This document shows, in pieces, positions 7,945-14,970 of a stretch of 28,750 bases of DNA. Every line of letters starts with the position of its first letter. Position 1 is the stretch's first letter. A program made the position numbers and the translations under genes. Location: positions 1 through 28,750 of the forward strand of contig DVHM01000087.1 in NCBI GenBank assembly GCA_018712125.1, read 5' to 3'. This stretch comes from Pullilachnospira_A gallistercoris (GTDB lineage: Bacteria > Bacillota > Clostridia > Lachnospirales > Lachnospiraceae). The notes under the pieces are model-generated. The model was not told the origin of the DNA. It worked only from the letters and a program-made list of their open reading frames with translations, and did no database searches.

Positions 7945-9909
7945 ATGAAAAGAGAACAGGAAAAATTTCTGAGGGGGCTGGCAAAACAGTACCCGACGAT
8001 CTCCGCTGCGGCATCGGAAATCATCAATCTGCAGGCGATCCTAAGCCTGCCGAAGGGGACGGAACATTTCATCACGGATGTGCACGGGGAATACGACCAG
8101 TTTCAGCATATTATCAAGAATGGATCCGGGGCCATCCGCCGGAAGATTGAAGAGGAGTTCGGGCCCTCCTTCCGCACGTCAGAGAAGAAGGCGCTGGCCG
8201 CGCTGATCTATTATCCGGAACTGAAGATGGCTCAGGTGGAGAAGGTGGAGACGGATATGGAGGAGTGGTATCGAATCACGATCCACCGCCTGATCCGGGT
8301 CTGCAGGAGCGCGGCGTCCAAATACACCCGGTCGAAGGTGCGCAAGGCCATGCCGAAGGAGTTTGCCTACATTATGGAGGAGCTGATGACGGGGCGGCCG
8401 GATCAGTCGGACCAGGAGGCCTACTACAATGAAATCATCCATTCCGTGATCGCCACCAAGAGTGCTCCGGGCCTGATCATCGCTTTCTGCGGACTGATTC
8501 GCCGTCTGGTGGTGGATCATCTCCATGTGGTGGGCGACATCTATGACCGGGGACCTTACCCGCACCTGGTTATGGACGATCTGATGCGACATCACTCGGT
8601 GGATATTCAGTGGGGCAACCACGATGTGGTCTGGATGGGAGCAGCCGCCGGGAGCGCTGCCTGTATCGCCAATGTGATCCGGATCGCGGCCAAGTACGGC
8701 AATCTGAATATCCTCGAGGACGGATACGGCATCAACCTGGTACCGTTGGCCAAGCTGGCGATGGAATGTTATGCCGACGATCCCTGCACAGGTTTTACCG
8801 TGGACTACCGCCAGGGGGATTACGACGAGCGGGACGCTCTTCTGGACGAGAAGATTCACAAGGCTATCGCGATCATTCAGTTCAAGCTGGAAGGGCATAT
8901 CATCAAGCTGCACCCGGAATTTGACATGGATGACCGGCTGCTTTTAGACAAGATGGATCTCGAGAAGGGAACCGTCATGGTGTACGGAAAGGAATATCCT
9001 CTGCGCACCACCTGTTTCCCGACGCTGGATCCCAAGGATCCCTATGCTCTGACGGAACAGGAGATGGATGTGGTGGAGCGGCTGCGGGGCGCTTTTATGA
9101 ACTGTGAGAAACTGCAGCGTCATATCCGTTTCCTCTACACCAAGGGGAGCCTCTACAAGGTTTACAACGGAAATCTGCTTTACCACGGCTGTGTGCCGCT
9201 GAACGAGGACGGAAGTTTTCAGGAGGTGGAGATCTACGGGAAGAAGTTCTCCGGCAAAGCGCTCTACGATGAGATTGAGGTTTACGCCAGAAAGGGGTAC
9301 TATGCTGTGGATCCCATCGAGAAAAAGAAGGGGCAGGACATTCTGTGGTTTATCTGGGAAAACAAGCATTCCCCGGTTTTCGGCAAGGCCAAGATGACGA
9401 CCTTTGAGCGCTATTTTGTGGAGGATCCCGTTACTCATCAGGAGCCGAAGAATCCTTACTATCGTCTGCTGGAGCGGGAGGATGTGGTAAACGCCATCCT
9501 GGCGGAGTTCGGACTCTGCGGGGAGGAGTGTCACATCATCAACGGCCATATTCCGGTGGAGGCGAAGGCGGGGGAGTCCCCGGTCAAGTGCGGAGGCAAA
9601 CTGCTGATCATCGACGGAGGATTTTCCAGGGCATACCAGCCGAAAACCGGCATCGCCGGCTACACGCTGATCTACAATTCCTACGGCCTGGTGCTGGCCG
9701 CCCACAAACCATTCGAGTCTGTGGAGAAGGCGGTCATGGAGGGGACGGACATCCACTCCGATACGATTCTGGTCCAGCATGTGAATCGCCGCAAGACCGT
9801 GGCGGACACGGACAACGGCAAAGCTATCGCGGAGACGATCCGGGATCTGCAGGATCTTCTGGACGCCTATCGGGCCGGCCTGATTGTGGAGGATTTCGGA
9901 AAAGCCTGA
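7945..9909 (+). CDS. fbp: Fructose-1,6-bisphosphatase, class III (Firmicutes type)
   Basis: Hydrolyses fructose-1,6-bisphosphate to fructose-6-phosphate in gluconeogenesis. The 654-residue length and the opening EIINLQAILSLPKGTEHFITDVHGEYDQF match the Bacillus Fbp family. Metal-binding metallophosphoesterase-type motifs are present: D-V-H (45-47), GDIYDRG (197-203) and GNHD (224-227). The start at 7945 is preferred because GGAGGA (7933-7938) is 6 nt upstream. An ATG at 7918 would add nine residues, with AAGGAG only 4 nt away, and cannot be excluded. It has its own upstream promoter and terminator boundary. No convincing intrinsic terminator follows before the T-box promoter. Confidence 0.95.
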   Translation: MKREQEKFLRGLAKQYPTISAAASEIINLQAILSLPKGTEHFITDVHGEYDQFQHIIKNGSGAIRRKIEEEFGPSFRTSEKKALAALIYYPELKMAQVEKVETDMEEWYRITIHRLIRVCRSAASKYTRSKVRKAMPKEFAYIMEELMTGRPDQSDQEAYYNEIIHSVIATKSAPGLIIAFCGLIRRLVVDHLHVVGDIYDRGPYPHLVMDDLMRHHSVDIQWGNHDVVWMGAAAGSAACIANVIRIAAKYGNLNILEDGYGINLVPLAKLAMECYADDPCTGFTVDYRQGDYDERDALLDEKIHKAIAIIQFKLEGHIIKLHPEFDMDDRLLLDKMDLEKGTVMVYGKEYPLRTTCFPTLDPKDPYALTEQEMDVVERLRGAFMNCEKLQRHIRFLYTKGSLYKVYNGNLLYHGCVPLNEDGSFQEVEIYGKKFSGKALYDEIEVYARKGYYAVDPIEKKKGQDILWFIWENKHSPVFGKAKMTTFERYFVEDPVTHQEPKNPYYRLLEREDVVNAILAEFGLCGEECHIINGHIPVEAKAGESPVKCGGKLLIIDGGFSRAYQPKTGIAGYTLIYNSYGLVLAAHKPFESVEKAVMEGTDIHSDTILVQHVNRRKTVADTDNGKAIAETIRDLQDLLDAYRAGLIVEDFGKA

Positions 9910-9920
9910 AAAAAGCGGTG

Positions 9921-9949
9921 TTGACAAAGAAGGGGTCCTGTGATAAATT
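9921..9949 (+). promoter_or_regulatory. Promoter of the T-box / ECF transporter operon
   Basis: A perfect TTGACA (9921-9926), a 17-bp spacer, then TAAATT (9944-9949). The GATAAA two bases earlier is an alternative -10. It lies ~25 bp before the T-box leader. Confidence 0.75.
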
Positions 9950-9971
9950 ATTTACATTGAAAAAGCAAAAC

Positions 9972-10268
9972 CGATGACATGAAGATCAAACAGGAGATGC
10001 GCTTTCAGAGAGCGGATGATGGTGGGATGTCCGCAGTAAGCAGCCTGCAAATGGATCATGGAGGGTAAAGTGAACGCCTGGGTGGCAAGTAGCGGAGACG
10101 TATGCCTGCGTTAAAGGCCGGGAATGTGTTGGCATTTCGCAGAGAGGCAGTCTCTTTCAGAGAGCTGCGCGGATGATTGGAATGGTATCCGCGAAGACAG
10201 AGGGAGACGGCAAGTAAGGTGGTACCGCAGATTATATCTGTCCTTATGTAGATAAGGGCAGATTTTTT
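9972..10268 (+). promoter_or_regulatory. T-box riboswitch (probably tRNA-Trp) controlling the ECF transporter
   Basis: Transcription attenuator that senses uncharged tRNA. Visible elements: AGAGAG (10008-10013) followed by a hairpin whose loop has the GNUGNRA-type motif (GGTGGGA, 10021-10027), which is the stem I apex; the GGAG after the specifier region; the conserved CGTTAAA near 10109; the T-box core AAGGTGGTACCGCAG (10216-10230); and a terminator hairpin with six Ts (10237-10268). The candidate specifier is TGG (Trp, 10052-10054), followed by A as the rule expects and by TCAT that can pair with ATGA (9979-9982). ATG (Met, 10051-10053) is the alternative reading. The T-box UGGU would suit an A discriminator best, which slightly favours Met. 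The TrpP-like S component downstream favours Trp. The leader contains an extra stem-I-like hairpin at 10155-10192. Confidence 0.95.
10237..10268 (+). terminator. T-box attenuator terminator
   Basis: An 11-bp stem (10237-10247 with 10252-10262, one G-U pair), a 4-nt loop, then TTTTTT (10263-10268). It should form when tRNA is charged and the antiterminator is not stabilised. Confidence 0.92.
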
Positions 10269-10417
10269 ATTTCACAGGAACACAGTTCCTGTGAAATAAA
10301 AAAGCTCCGCAGGATGCGCGCTCGCGCAAAGCAGAAATATGTCGCTAAAGCGACTGCGCTCGGCGCGAGAGTTCCGCAAGCGGAACTCTTTATTATTTTC
10401 ACAGACACTGCGTTCCT
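10263..10417. repeat. Cluster of back-to-back perfect inverted repeats, possible palindromic mobile unit
   Basis: Between the T-box terminator and the S-component gene lie: a perfect 19-bp inverted repeat with a 3-nt loop (10263-10281 / 10285-10303); TGCGCG-CT-CGCGCA (10315-10328); GTCGCT-AA-AGCGAC (10341-10354); GCGC-TCG-GCGC (10356-10366); and a 10-bp repeat with a 2-nt loop (10368-10377 / 10380-10389) followed by TTTATTATTTT. The block is flanked by two related direct repeats, TTTCACAG-N7-GTTCCT, at 10270-10290 and 10397-10417. No protein is encoded. This resembles REP- or MITE-like palindromic units. Family membership cannot be tested here. Confidence 0.7.
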
Positions 10418-10516
10418 ACCGGGGGTTTTCCACGGCGAAAAGCGGCATGATTTTCCTTCCTTGGCATGCGCGGCCGGGGATGGGCGAAAATCAAAGGCGC
10501 AGAAAGGGAAAAAACA
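10418..10516 (+). other. Untranslated remainder of the ECF operon leader
   Basis: About 100 bp between the palindrome cluster and the S-component start. It contains no promoter that I trust, and ends with a GAAAGGGA ribosome binding site (10502-10509). With the repeats it makes the leader about 250 nt longer than the T-box itself requires. Confidence 0.5.
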
Positions 10517-11056
10517 ATGGCAGAGAAAAGAGTAATTGCAGCAGAAAAACAGACAGGACTCAAGAGTATCAACAATCTGATCCTGGTGGGGATCATGATG
10601 GCGGTAGGCGTGGTACTGCGGCTCTGTGCCAGCTTTCTGGTACTGGGCAACATGCACCCGAACTTTCTGATCGCCACCTACTGTCTCTCGATCCTGATTA
10701 TCCGTCCCAACGTGAAGGAGGCGGCTATCATCGGTTTCATCTCCGGATGCATCAGCCAGATCGGCACTTCCATGGCATGGATCGGACTGATCAGCGAGAC
10801 GGTGGGGGCTGTAGCCATCTGCCTGCTGGTTATGATTCCGATGCCGAAGTTCATCAAGGCGCTGGTAACCACGTTCCTTACCACACTGATCTCCGGCTTT
10901 GCCTTTGTGGGGCTGGCAGCAGTGACCTACGCTAACCCGATGCCCATGGTACAGTTTCTGAACATGGCGCTGGTGACGGTGGTGACGGCGGCACTCAATT
11001 GCGTGATCGTCGCGGTTCTGAGTATCCCGGTGGACAAAATCATCAACAAAGACTGA
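10517..11056 (+). CDS. ECF transporter S component, TrpP-like (probable tryptophan uptake)
   Basis: A 179-residue membrane protein. The start at 10517 follows GAAAGGGA (10502-10509); an in-frame ATG at 10466 lacks a site. It has about six hydrophobic segments after a short charged N-terminus. The segment LGNMHPNFLIATYCLSILIIRPNVKEAAIIGFISG resembles the GMKPDF..L..ML pattern I recall for TrpP-type transporters, and SGFAFVGLA followed by a final segment ending in PVDKI also fit. The substrate-binding role is inferred from family resemblance, from the two ECF ATPases and T component directly downstream, and from the T-box upstream. Tryptophan is favoured; methionine is possible if the T-box specifier is ATG. 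It is the first gene of a four-gene dedicated (group I) ECF operon. Confidence 0.85.
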   Translation: MAEKRVIAAEKQTGLKSINNLILVGIMMAVGVVLRLCASFLVLGNMHPNFLIATYCLSILIIRPNVKEAAIIGFISGCISQIGTSMAWIGLISETVGAVAICLLVMIPMPKFIKALVTTFLTTLISGFAFVGLAAVTYANPMPMVQFLNMALVTVVTAALNCVIVAVLSIPVDKIINKD

Positions 11057-11084
11057 GGAGGACCGGGGAGAGTATCCCGGCAGA

Positions 11085-11933
11085 ATGGATATGATTGCTT
11101 GTGAGAAATTCAGCTTTTGCTATAAGGGCGGCGAGAAAAACGCCCTGAACAATCTGAACCTGACCATCGCCGACGGGGAGTTCGTGGGTATTACCGGAAA
11201 TTCCGGCGCGGGGAAATCCACCCTGACCTACGCTCTCTGCGGCGTGATTCCCCACCATTTTACCGGAGATTTTTACGGGGCGGTAAAGATCAACGGTATG
11301 GATACGGTGGAGGTAAAGATGGAAGATCTTGCCCGCTGTGTAGGGGAGGTATTTCAGGATATCGACAGCCAGATGGTCTCCTCGGTGGTGGAGGATGAGA
11401 TCCTGTTTGGCCTGGAAAATTTCGGCCTTCCCCACGATGAGATCGGACGGCGGGTGGATGAGGTGCTTGGGATGCTGCAGATCGAGGATCTGCGGTTTCG
11501 CCAGATCAGCACCCTCTCCGGGGGACAGAAGCAGAAGGTGGCAATCGCTGCCATTCTCGCCATGAACCCGGACATCATCGTGCTGGATGAGCCTACGGGG
11601 GAATTGGACCCGGAGAGCACAGTCATGATTTTCGAGATTTTACGCCGGTTGAACCGGGAGTTTAAAAAGACAGTCATCATCGTGGAACAGAAGATTATGA
11701 TGCTGGCCAAGTACGCCGACCGGATTCTGGTGCTGGATGAGGGAGAGCTGGTCTTTGACGGCCCCAGTGGACAGATTGTGGAGGAGATTCCCCTGTTTGA
11801 CCGGCTGGGCATCAGCGTGCCCAGGGTGGTGCGCCTGGGAGACGTCTTAAGAGATCGCGGCCTGTACAGCGGCAGGATTCCCACAGATGTGGATCAGGCG
11901 GAGAAGATGGTAAGGGAGGTTCTGGAATGTTAA
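11085..11933 (+). CDS. ECF transporter ATPase 1 (canonical signature, switch His replaced by Gln)
   Basis: A 282-residue ABC ATPase of the CbiO/EcfA type that powers uptake with the S and T components. Walker A is GNSGAGKS (38-45), Q-loop Q91, signature LSGGQ (144-148), and Walker B IIVLDEP with E169. The switch (H-loop) position, normally His in the IIVxH pattern, is Gln202 in VIIVEQK (codon CAG at 11688-11690). The C-terminal ~50 residues form the usual EcfA regulatory extension. The ribosome binding site is weak: AGGAGG and GGGGAG lie 12 nt or more upstream, and ATG at 11091 is an alternative start. It overlaps the next ATPase by 7 bp, which suggests translational coupling and a fixed stoichiometry. 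Confidence 0.93.
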   Translation: MDMIACEKFSFCYKGGEKNALNNLNLTIADGEFVGITGNSGAGKSTLTYALCGVIPHHFTGDFYGAVKINGMDTVEVKMEDLARCVGEVFQDIDSQMVSSVVEDEILFGLENFGLPHDEIGRRVDEVLGMLQIEDLRFRQISTLSGGQKQKVAIAAILAMNPDIIVLDEPTGELDPESTVMIFEILRRLNREFKKTVIIVEQKIMMLAKYADRILVLDEGELVFDGPSGQIVEEIPLFDRLGISVPRVVRLGDVLRDRGLYSGRIPTDVDQAEKMVREVLEC

Positions 11934-12763
11934 CCTTTGAACATGTGAGTTTTTCCTATTCCAGGGAGGCGGATACCGTGCGGGATCTGTCTTTCTCTGT
12001 CGGGGATGGGGAATTTGTGGCGCTGATCGGTTCCAACGGAGCCGGAAAATCTACGGTCAGCCGCCTGGCGAATGGCCTTCTCCATCCGCAGAGCGGGAGA
12101 GTGCTGGTGGACGGGGAGGATACTTCCATGGTAAAAACCAGCGCCATCGCCAGAAAGGTGGGATTCCTTTTCCAGAACCCGGATCGACAGATCTGCCAGA
12201 ACACGGTGCGGGAGGAAATCGCCTTCGGACCGAAAGTTCAGGGCGTTTCCGAGGAGGAGACCGCCAGACGGACGGAGGAGATGCTTTCCACCTTCCATCT
12301 GGACGGAGACTGGTTCCCCTTTACCAGATCCAGGGGAGAGCGTCAGCGGATTGCGCTGGCCAGTGTGCTGGCCTGCCATCCGAAGATGGTAATTCTTGAT
12401 GAACCGACCACCGGACTCGATTACCGGGAGTGTATCCGCATCATGGACTATATCACGGAGAAAAACCGGAAGGAGGGGCTGACGGTACTGATGGTCAGCC
12501 ACGACATGGAACTGGTGCAGGAGTACGCCGGCCGGGTGCTGGTGCTCCACGACGGAAAGCTGGAGGGGGACGGTCCGGTAAAAACCATCATGAAGGATAT
12601 GGATGTGCTGAAAAAGGCTCACGTGCTGCCGGCGCAGATTCCCATGCTGGCCCTGCGGTTCGGCGACCGATTCGCCGATGTCTACACGGTGGAGGAGATG
12701 GCTGACGCCATTGCCCGCGAGAGGGAACATGCCGGAACCAAGAAGGGAGGTGCGGCGGAATGA
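11927..12763 (+). CDS. ECF transporter ATPase 2 (degenerate signature, intact switch His)
   Basis: A 278-residue partner ATPase. Walker A is GSNGAGKS (35-42), Q-loop Q83 in FLFQNPDRQ, Walker B MVILDEP with E159, and switch His192 in VSHD. The ABC signature is altered: aligned on the following Q-R-I-A-L-A, the LSGGQ position reads RSRGE (134-138), keeping only Ser and the second Gly. It overlaps ATPase 1 by 7 bp and the T component by 4 bp (ATGA). With ATPase 1 it should form a heterodimer on the cytoplasmic face. The pattern of losses leaves one complete composite ATP site. Confidence 0.93.
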   Translation: MLTFEHVSFSYSREADTVRDLSFSVGDGEFVALIGSNGAGKSTVSRLANGLLHPQSGRVLVDGEDTSMVKTSAIARKVGFLFQNPDRQICQNTVREEIAFGPKVQGVSEEETARRTEEMLSTFHLDGDWFPFTRSRGERQRIALASVLACHPKMVILDEPTTGLDYRECIRIMDYITEKNRKEGLTVLMVSHDMELVQEYAGRVLVLHDGKLEGDGPVKTIMKDMDVLKKAHVLPAQIPMLALRFGDRFADVYTVEEMADAIAREREHAGTKKGGAAE

Positions 12764-13518
12764 ATCTTTTGAACTATGTGCCCGGAGACTCTTTCCTGCA
12801 CAGACTCAACCCGGTAACGAAGCTGGCTGCCGCTTTTCTCTACGGCGTGGTTTGCATTGTCACGGACAGCGTGTGGATGGAACTTCTGTGGATCGGCCTG
12901 ATGCTTCTGATTTGCTGCCTTGCAGGGCTCGGGAGACGGGCTCTGTTTCTGACGAGAAACCTGCTGGTGCTTGGCGTGATCATGTTCCTTCTGCAGCTTC
13001 TCTTTGTGCGTACCGGGGAACCGCTGCTGGTTGTCGGCAGCTTTTGCGTATTTACCACAGGCGGCCTCGACAGCGCGCTGCTTCTGAGCCTGCGGATCGT
13101 TGCCACGATGCTTCCGCTGATGCTGCTCTTCGCCATCACCCAGATGAACGACCTGTGCGGCGCGCTGGTCAAGCGCCTCCATGTGCCTTACCGGTACGCC
13201 TTTATCGTGACCACGGCCTTCCGGTTCGTGCCGCTGTTTACCACGGAGTTTCACGATATCGAGGACGCCCAGAAAGCCAGGGGTGTGGAGTATGACACGG
13301 GAAATATTTTCCGCAAAATCCGACTGATCGTACCGCTTTTCGTGCCCCTTCTGATTTCCAGTCTGCGAAAGGTGGACGCGGGGGCCATGAGCGCTCAGCT
13401 TCGGGGATTTCATCTGCGCACGGTAAAGAGCGGTTATCACACCTATCCCTTTCATCTGAGGGACGGGATCTGTCTGCTGGCCGTGCTGGCTCTTTTGGTC
13501 GTCGCGGTGCTGTTGTGA
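12760..13518 (+). CDS. ECF transporter T component (EcfT/CbiQ-like)
   Basis: A 252-residue membrane scaffold linking the S component to the ATPases. The N-terminus MNLLNYVPGDSFLHRLNPVTKL is typical of EcfT/CbiQ proteins. Several membrane segments follow, with a cytoplasmic helical region that carries the two Arg coupling motifs expected in this family: AQKARG (near 168-173) and SAQLRGF (near 212-218). These insert into grooves of the ATPases. The ATGA overlap with ATPase 2 supports co-translation. It completes the four-gene ECF operon. No terminator is visible before larA, 57 bp downstream. Confidence 0.93.
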   Translation: MNLLNYVPGDSFLHRLNPVTKLAAAFLYGVVCIVTDSVWMELLWIGLMLLICCLAGLGRRALFLTRNLLVLGVIMFLLQLLFVRTGEPLLVVGSFCVFTTGGLDSALLLSLRIVATMLPLMLLFAITQMNDLCGALVKRLHVPYRYAFIVTTAFRFVPLFTTEFHDIEDAQKARGVEYDTGNIFRKIRLIVPLFVPLLISSLRKVDAGAMSAQLRGFHLRTVKSGYHTYPFHLRDGICLLAVLALLVVAVLL

Positions 13519-13575
13519 TATCGCGGCCGGGATACGGAAAAGATAGATATGGGAATCGGATAAGGAGGAAGAACA

Positions 13576-14847
13576 ATGGATGAGAAAATTTCGTTAAAAT
13601 ATGGGGAGGAGACCGTGGAGATCGACGTCCGGGGAGCGGCCTCCATAGAGACGATTCTGCCGAAACCCATGGAGGAGATCACGGATCTGCGCAAAGCGTT
13701 CCTTCGGGCGGTGGAGCAGGATGCCATCGGCGGTGTGACGCTGAAGGACGCGGTCGGGCCGGAGGATGAGGTTACCATCGTGGTCAGCGATATCACGAGA
13801 AGCTGGATGCACCAGGATCGGGTCATGCCCCTTCTGGTTGAGTATCTTCACGACCGCATCGGCGTTCCCTATGAGAAGACAGTCATCCTGATCGCGCTGG
13901 GAACTCATCGCAAATCAACGCCGGAGGAGATGGTAAAGATCTGCTCGAAAGAGGTCTGTGATAAGGTGCGGGTGGTGGATCACGACTGTGACGCCGATGA
14001 TCTCGTCTACGTGGGCACCACACCGCTGGGGACGAAGGTCATGATGAACCCGCTGGTGGTGGGACGCAAGGTCATCGTCATGGGCGGGACGGTCCATCAC
14101 ATGATGGCCGGCTTCGGCGGCGGCAGAAAAAATCTGCTTCCGGGTGTGGCGGGCAGGGAGACCATTCGCCAGAATCATGAGCGGGCCCTGGATCCGGAGA
14201 AAGCCATGTCGGATGTGCGGGTGGGCTGCTGCAAGCTGACGGGAAATCCGATCCACGAGGATATGGTGGAGGCGGCCCATCTGGTGCACGCGGATTTCGG
14301 CATCAATCTGGTGGTGGCCGCCAGCGGCGCACACAGCGGTATTTTCTGCGGCGAGATGGACGCGGCCTGGGAGGCCAGCTGCGAGTATCAGAGGAAATGT
14401 TATGAGATCGAGGTCAAAGAGCCCGCGGATATTGTGTTGTGTTCCAGCGGAGGATATCCGAAGGACATGAATCTCTACCAGGGGTGCAAGGGCATGCTGA
14501 ACGCCATGCGGGCGCTGAAGCCCGGCGGGACCATGTTCTGGGCCTGCAAATGTCCCGAAGGGGGCGGAGCGCCGGACTATTTCAGCTGGCTGAAGCCGCT
14601 GCAGGAGGGGCATCTGGACGCGTCGCTGCGGGCGGACTTTACCATCGGAGGCTACATCTTCTTTTTGACTGTGGAACAGCTGAACAAGGCCGCTCATGTC
14701 TACACACTGACGGAGCTGGATCCCGAGATGGTAAAGCCCATGGGTATGGAGGCCGGAAGAGACGCCGCCGAGCTGATAGGGAAAATCGACTTTACCGGCA
14801 AGCGCGTCTATGTGCTTCCGCTGGCCGGCAGCGTAGTGCCCGTTTAA
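13576..14847 (+). CDS. LarA-family nickel-pincer racemase/epimerase
   Basis: A 423-residue protein, close to the length of Lactiplantibacillus LarA. The start at 13576 follows AAGGAGG by a good distance. Residues matching the known LarA active site are present: H111 in ALGTHR, H174/H175 in GGTVHHMMAGFGGGRK, K185 (the lysine that binds the nickel pincer cofactor) and H201 in NHERAL. The reaction would be racemisation or epimerisation of a 2-hydroxyacid. The superfamily acts on several substrates, so lactate is not assured. The cofactor genes larB, larC and larE are not in the window. It may be read through from the ECF operon. A T-run follows (14850-14857) without a close stem. Confidence 0.9.
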   Translation: MDEKISLKYGEETVEIDVRGAASIETILPKPMEEITDLRKAFLRAVEQDAIGGVTLKDAVGPEDEVTIVVSDITRSWMHQDRVMPLLVEYLHDRIGVPYEKTVILIALGTHRKSTPEEMVKICSKEVCDKVRVVDHDCDADDLVYVGTTPLGTKVMMNPLVVGRKVIVMGGTVHHMMAGFGGGRKNLLPGVAGRETIRQNHERALDPEKAMSDVRVGCCKLTGNPIHEDMVEAAHLVHADFGINLVVAASGAHSGIFCGEMDAAWEASCEYQRKCYEIEVKEPADIVLCSSGGYPKDMNLYQGCKGMLNAMRALKPGGTMFWACKCPEGGGAPDYFSWLKPLQEGHLDASLRADFTIGGYIFFLTVEQLNKAAHVYTLTELDPEMVKPMGMEAGRDAAELIGKIDFTGKRVYVLPLAGSVVPV

Positions 14848-14876
14848 AATTTTTTTAGAATGTTTTCATAAAAGAT

Positions 14877-14962
14877 TCCCGTTTTCCGTGTTGTATCTGA
14901 CGGTTTAATCAATTATAATGAGAGTTAGACAGCAGAATACATTCCATGATCGGAAAACGGGA
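14877..14962. promoter_or_regulatory. 12-bp inverted repeat bracketing the second GH2 promoter
   Basis: TCCCGTTTTCCG (14877-14888) and its perfect complement CGGAAAACGGGA (14951-14962). The centres are 74 bp apart. The left arm lies just upstream of the -35 and the right arm overlaps the GH2 ribosome binding site. It may be an operator pair for a looping repressor. In read-through transcripts it could be a hairpin hiding the ribosome binding site. Confidence 0.55.
14891..14919 (+). promoter_or_regulatory. Promoter of the second GH2 gene
   Basis: TTGTAT (14891-14896), a 17-bp spacer, then a perfect TATAAT (14914-14919). The transcription start would fall near 14926, about 45 bp before the ATG. 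Confidence 0.75.
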
Positions 14963-14970
14963 GGTTTTTT

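Noticed and set aside
10081..10090. TGG at 10083-10085 or GGC next to it as the T-box specifier
   Set aside because: It is 3' of the GGAG element that normally follows the specifier, so it is not in the specifier loop position.
10315..10389. CRISPR-like array
   Set aside because: The short repeats are palindromes of different sequence without regular spacers.
10244..10657. Short frames on both strands in the palindrome cluster
   Set aside because: They owe their length to the inverted repeats and have no ribosome binding sites or protein-like composition.
14819..14857. Terminator after larA
   Set aside because: The only stem (14819-14833) is within the coding sequence and 16 nt from the T-run, too far for an intrinsic terminator.
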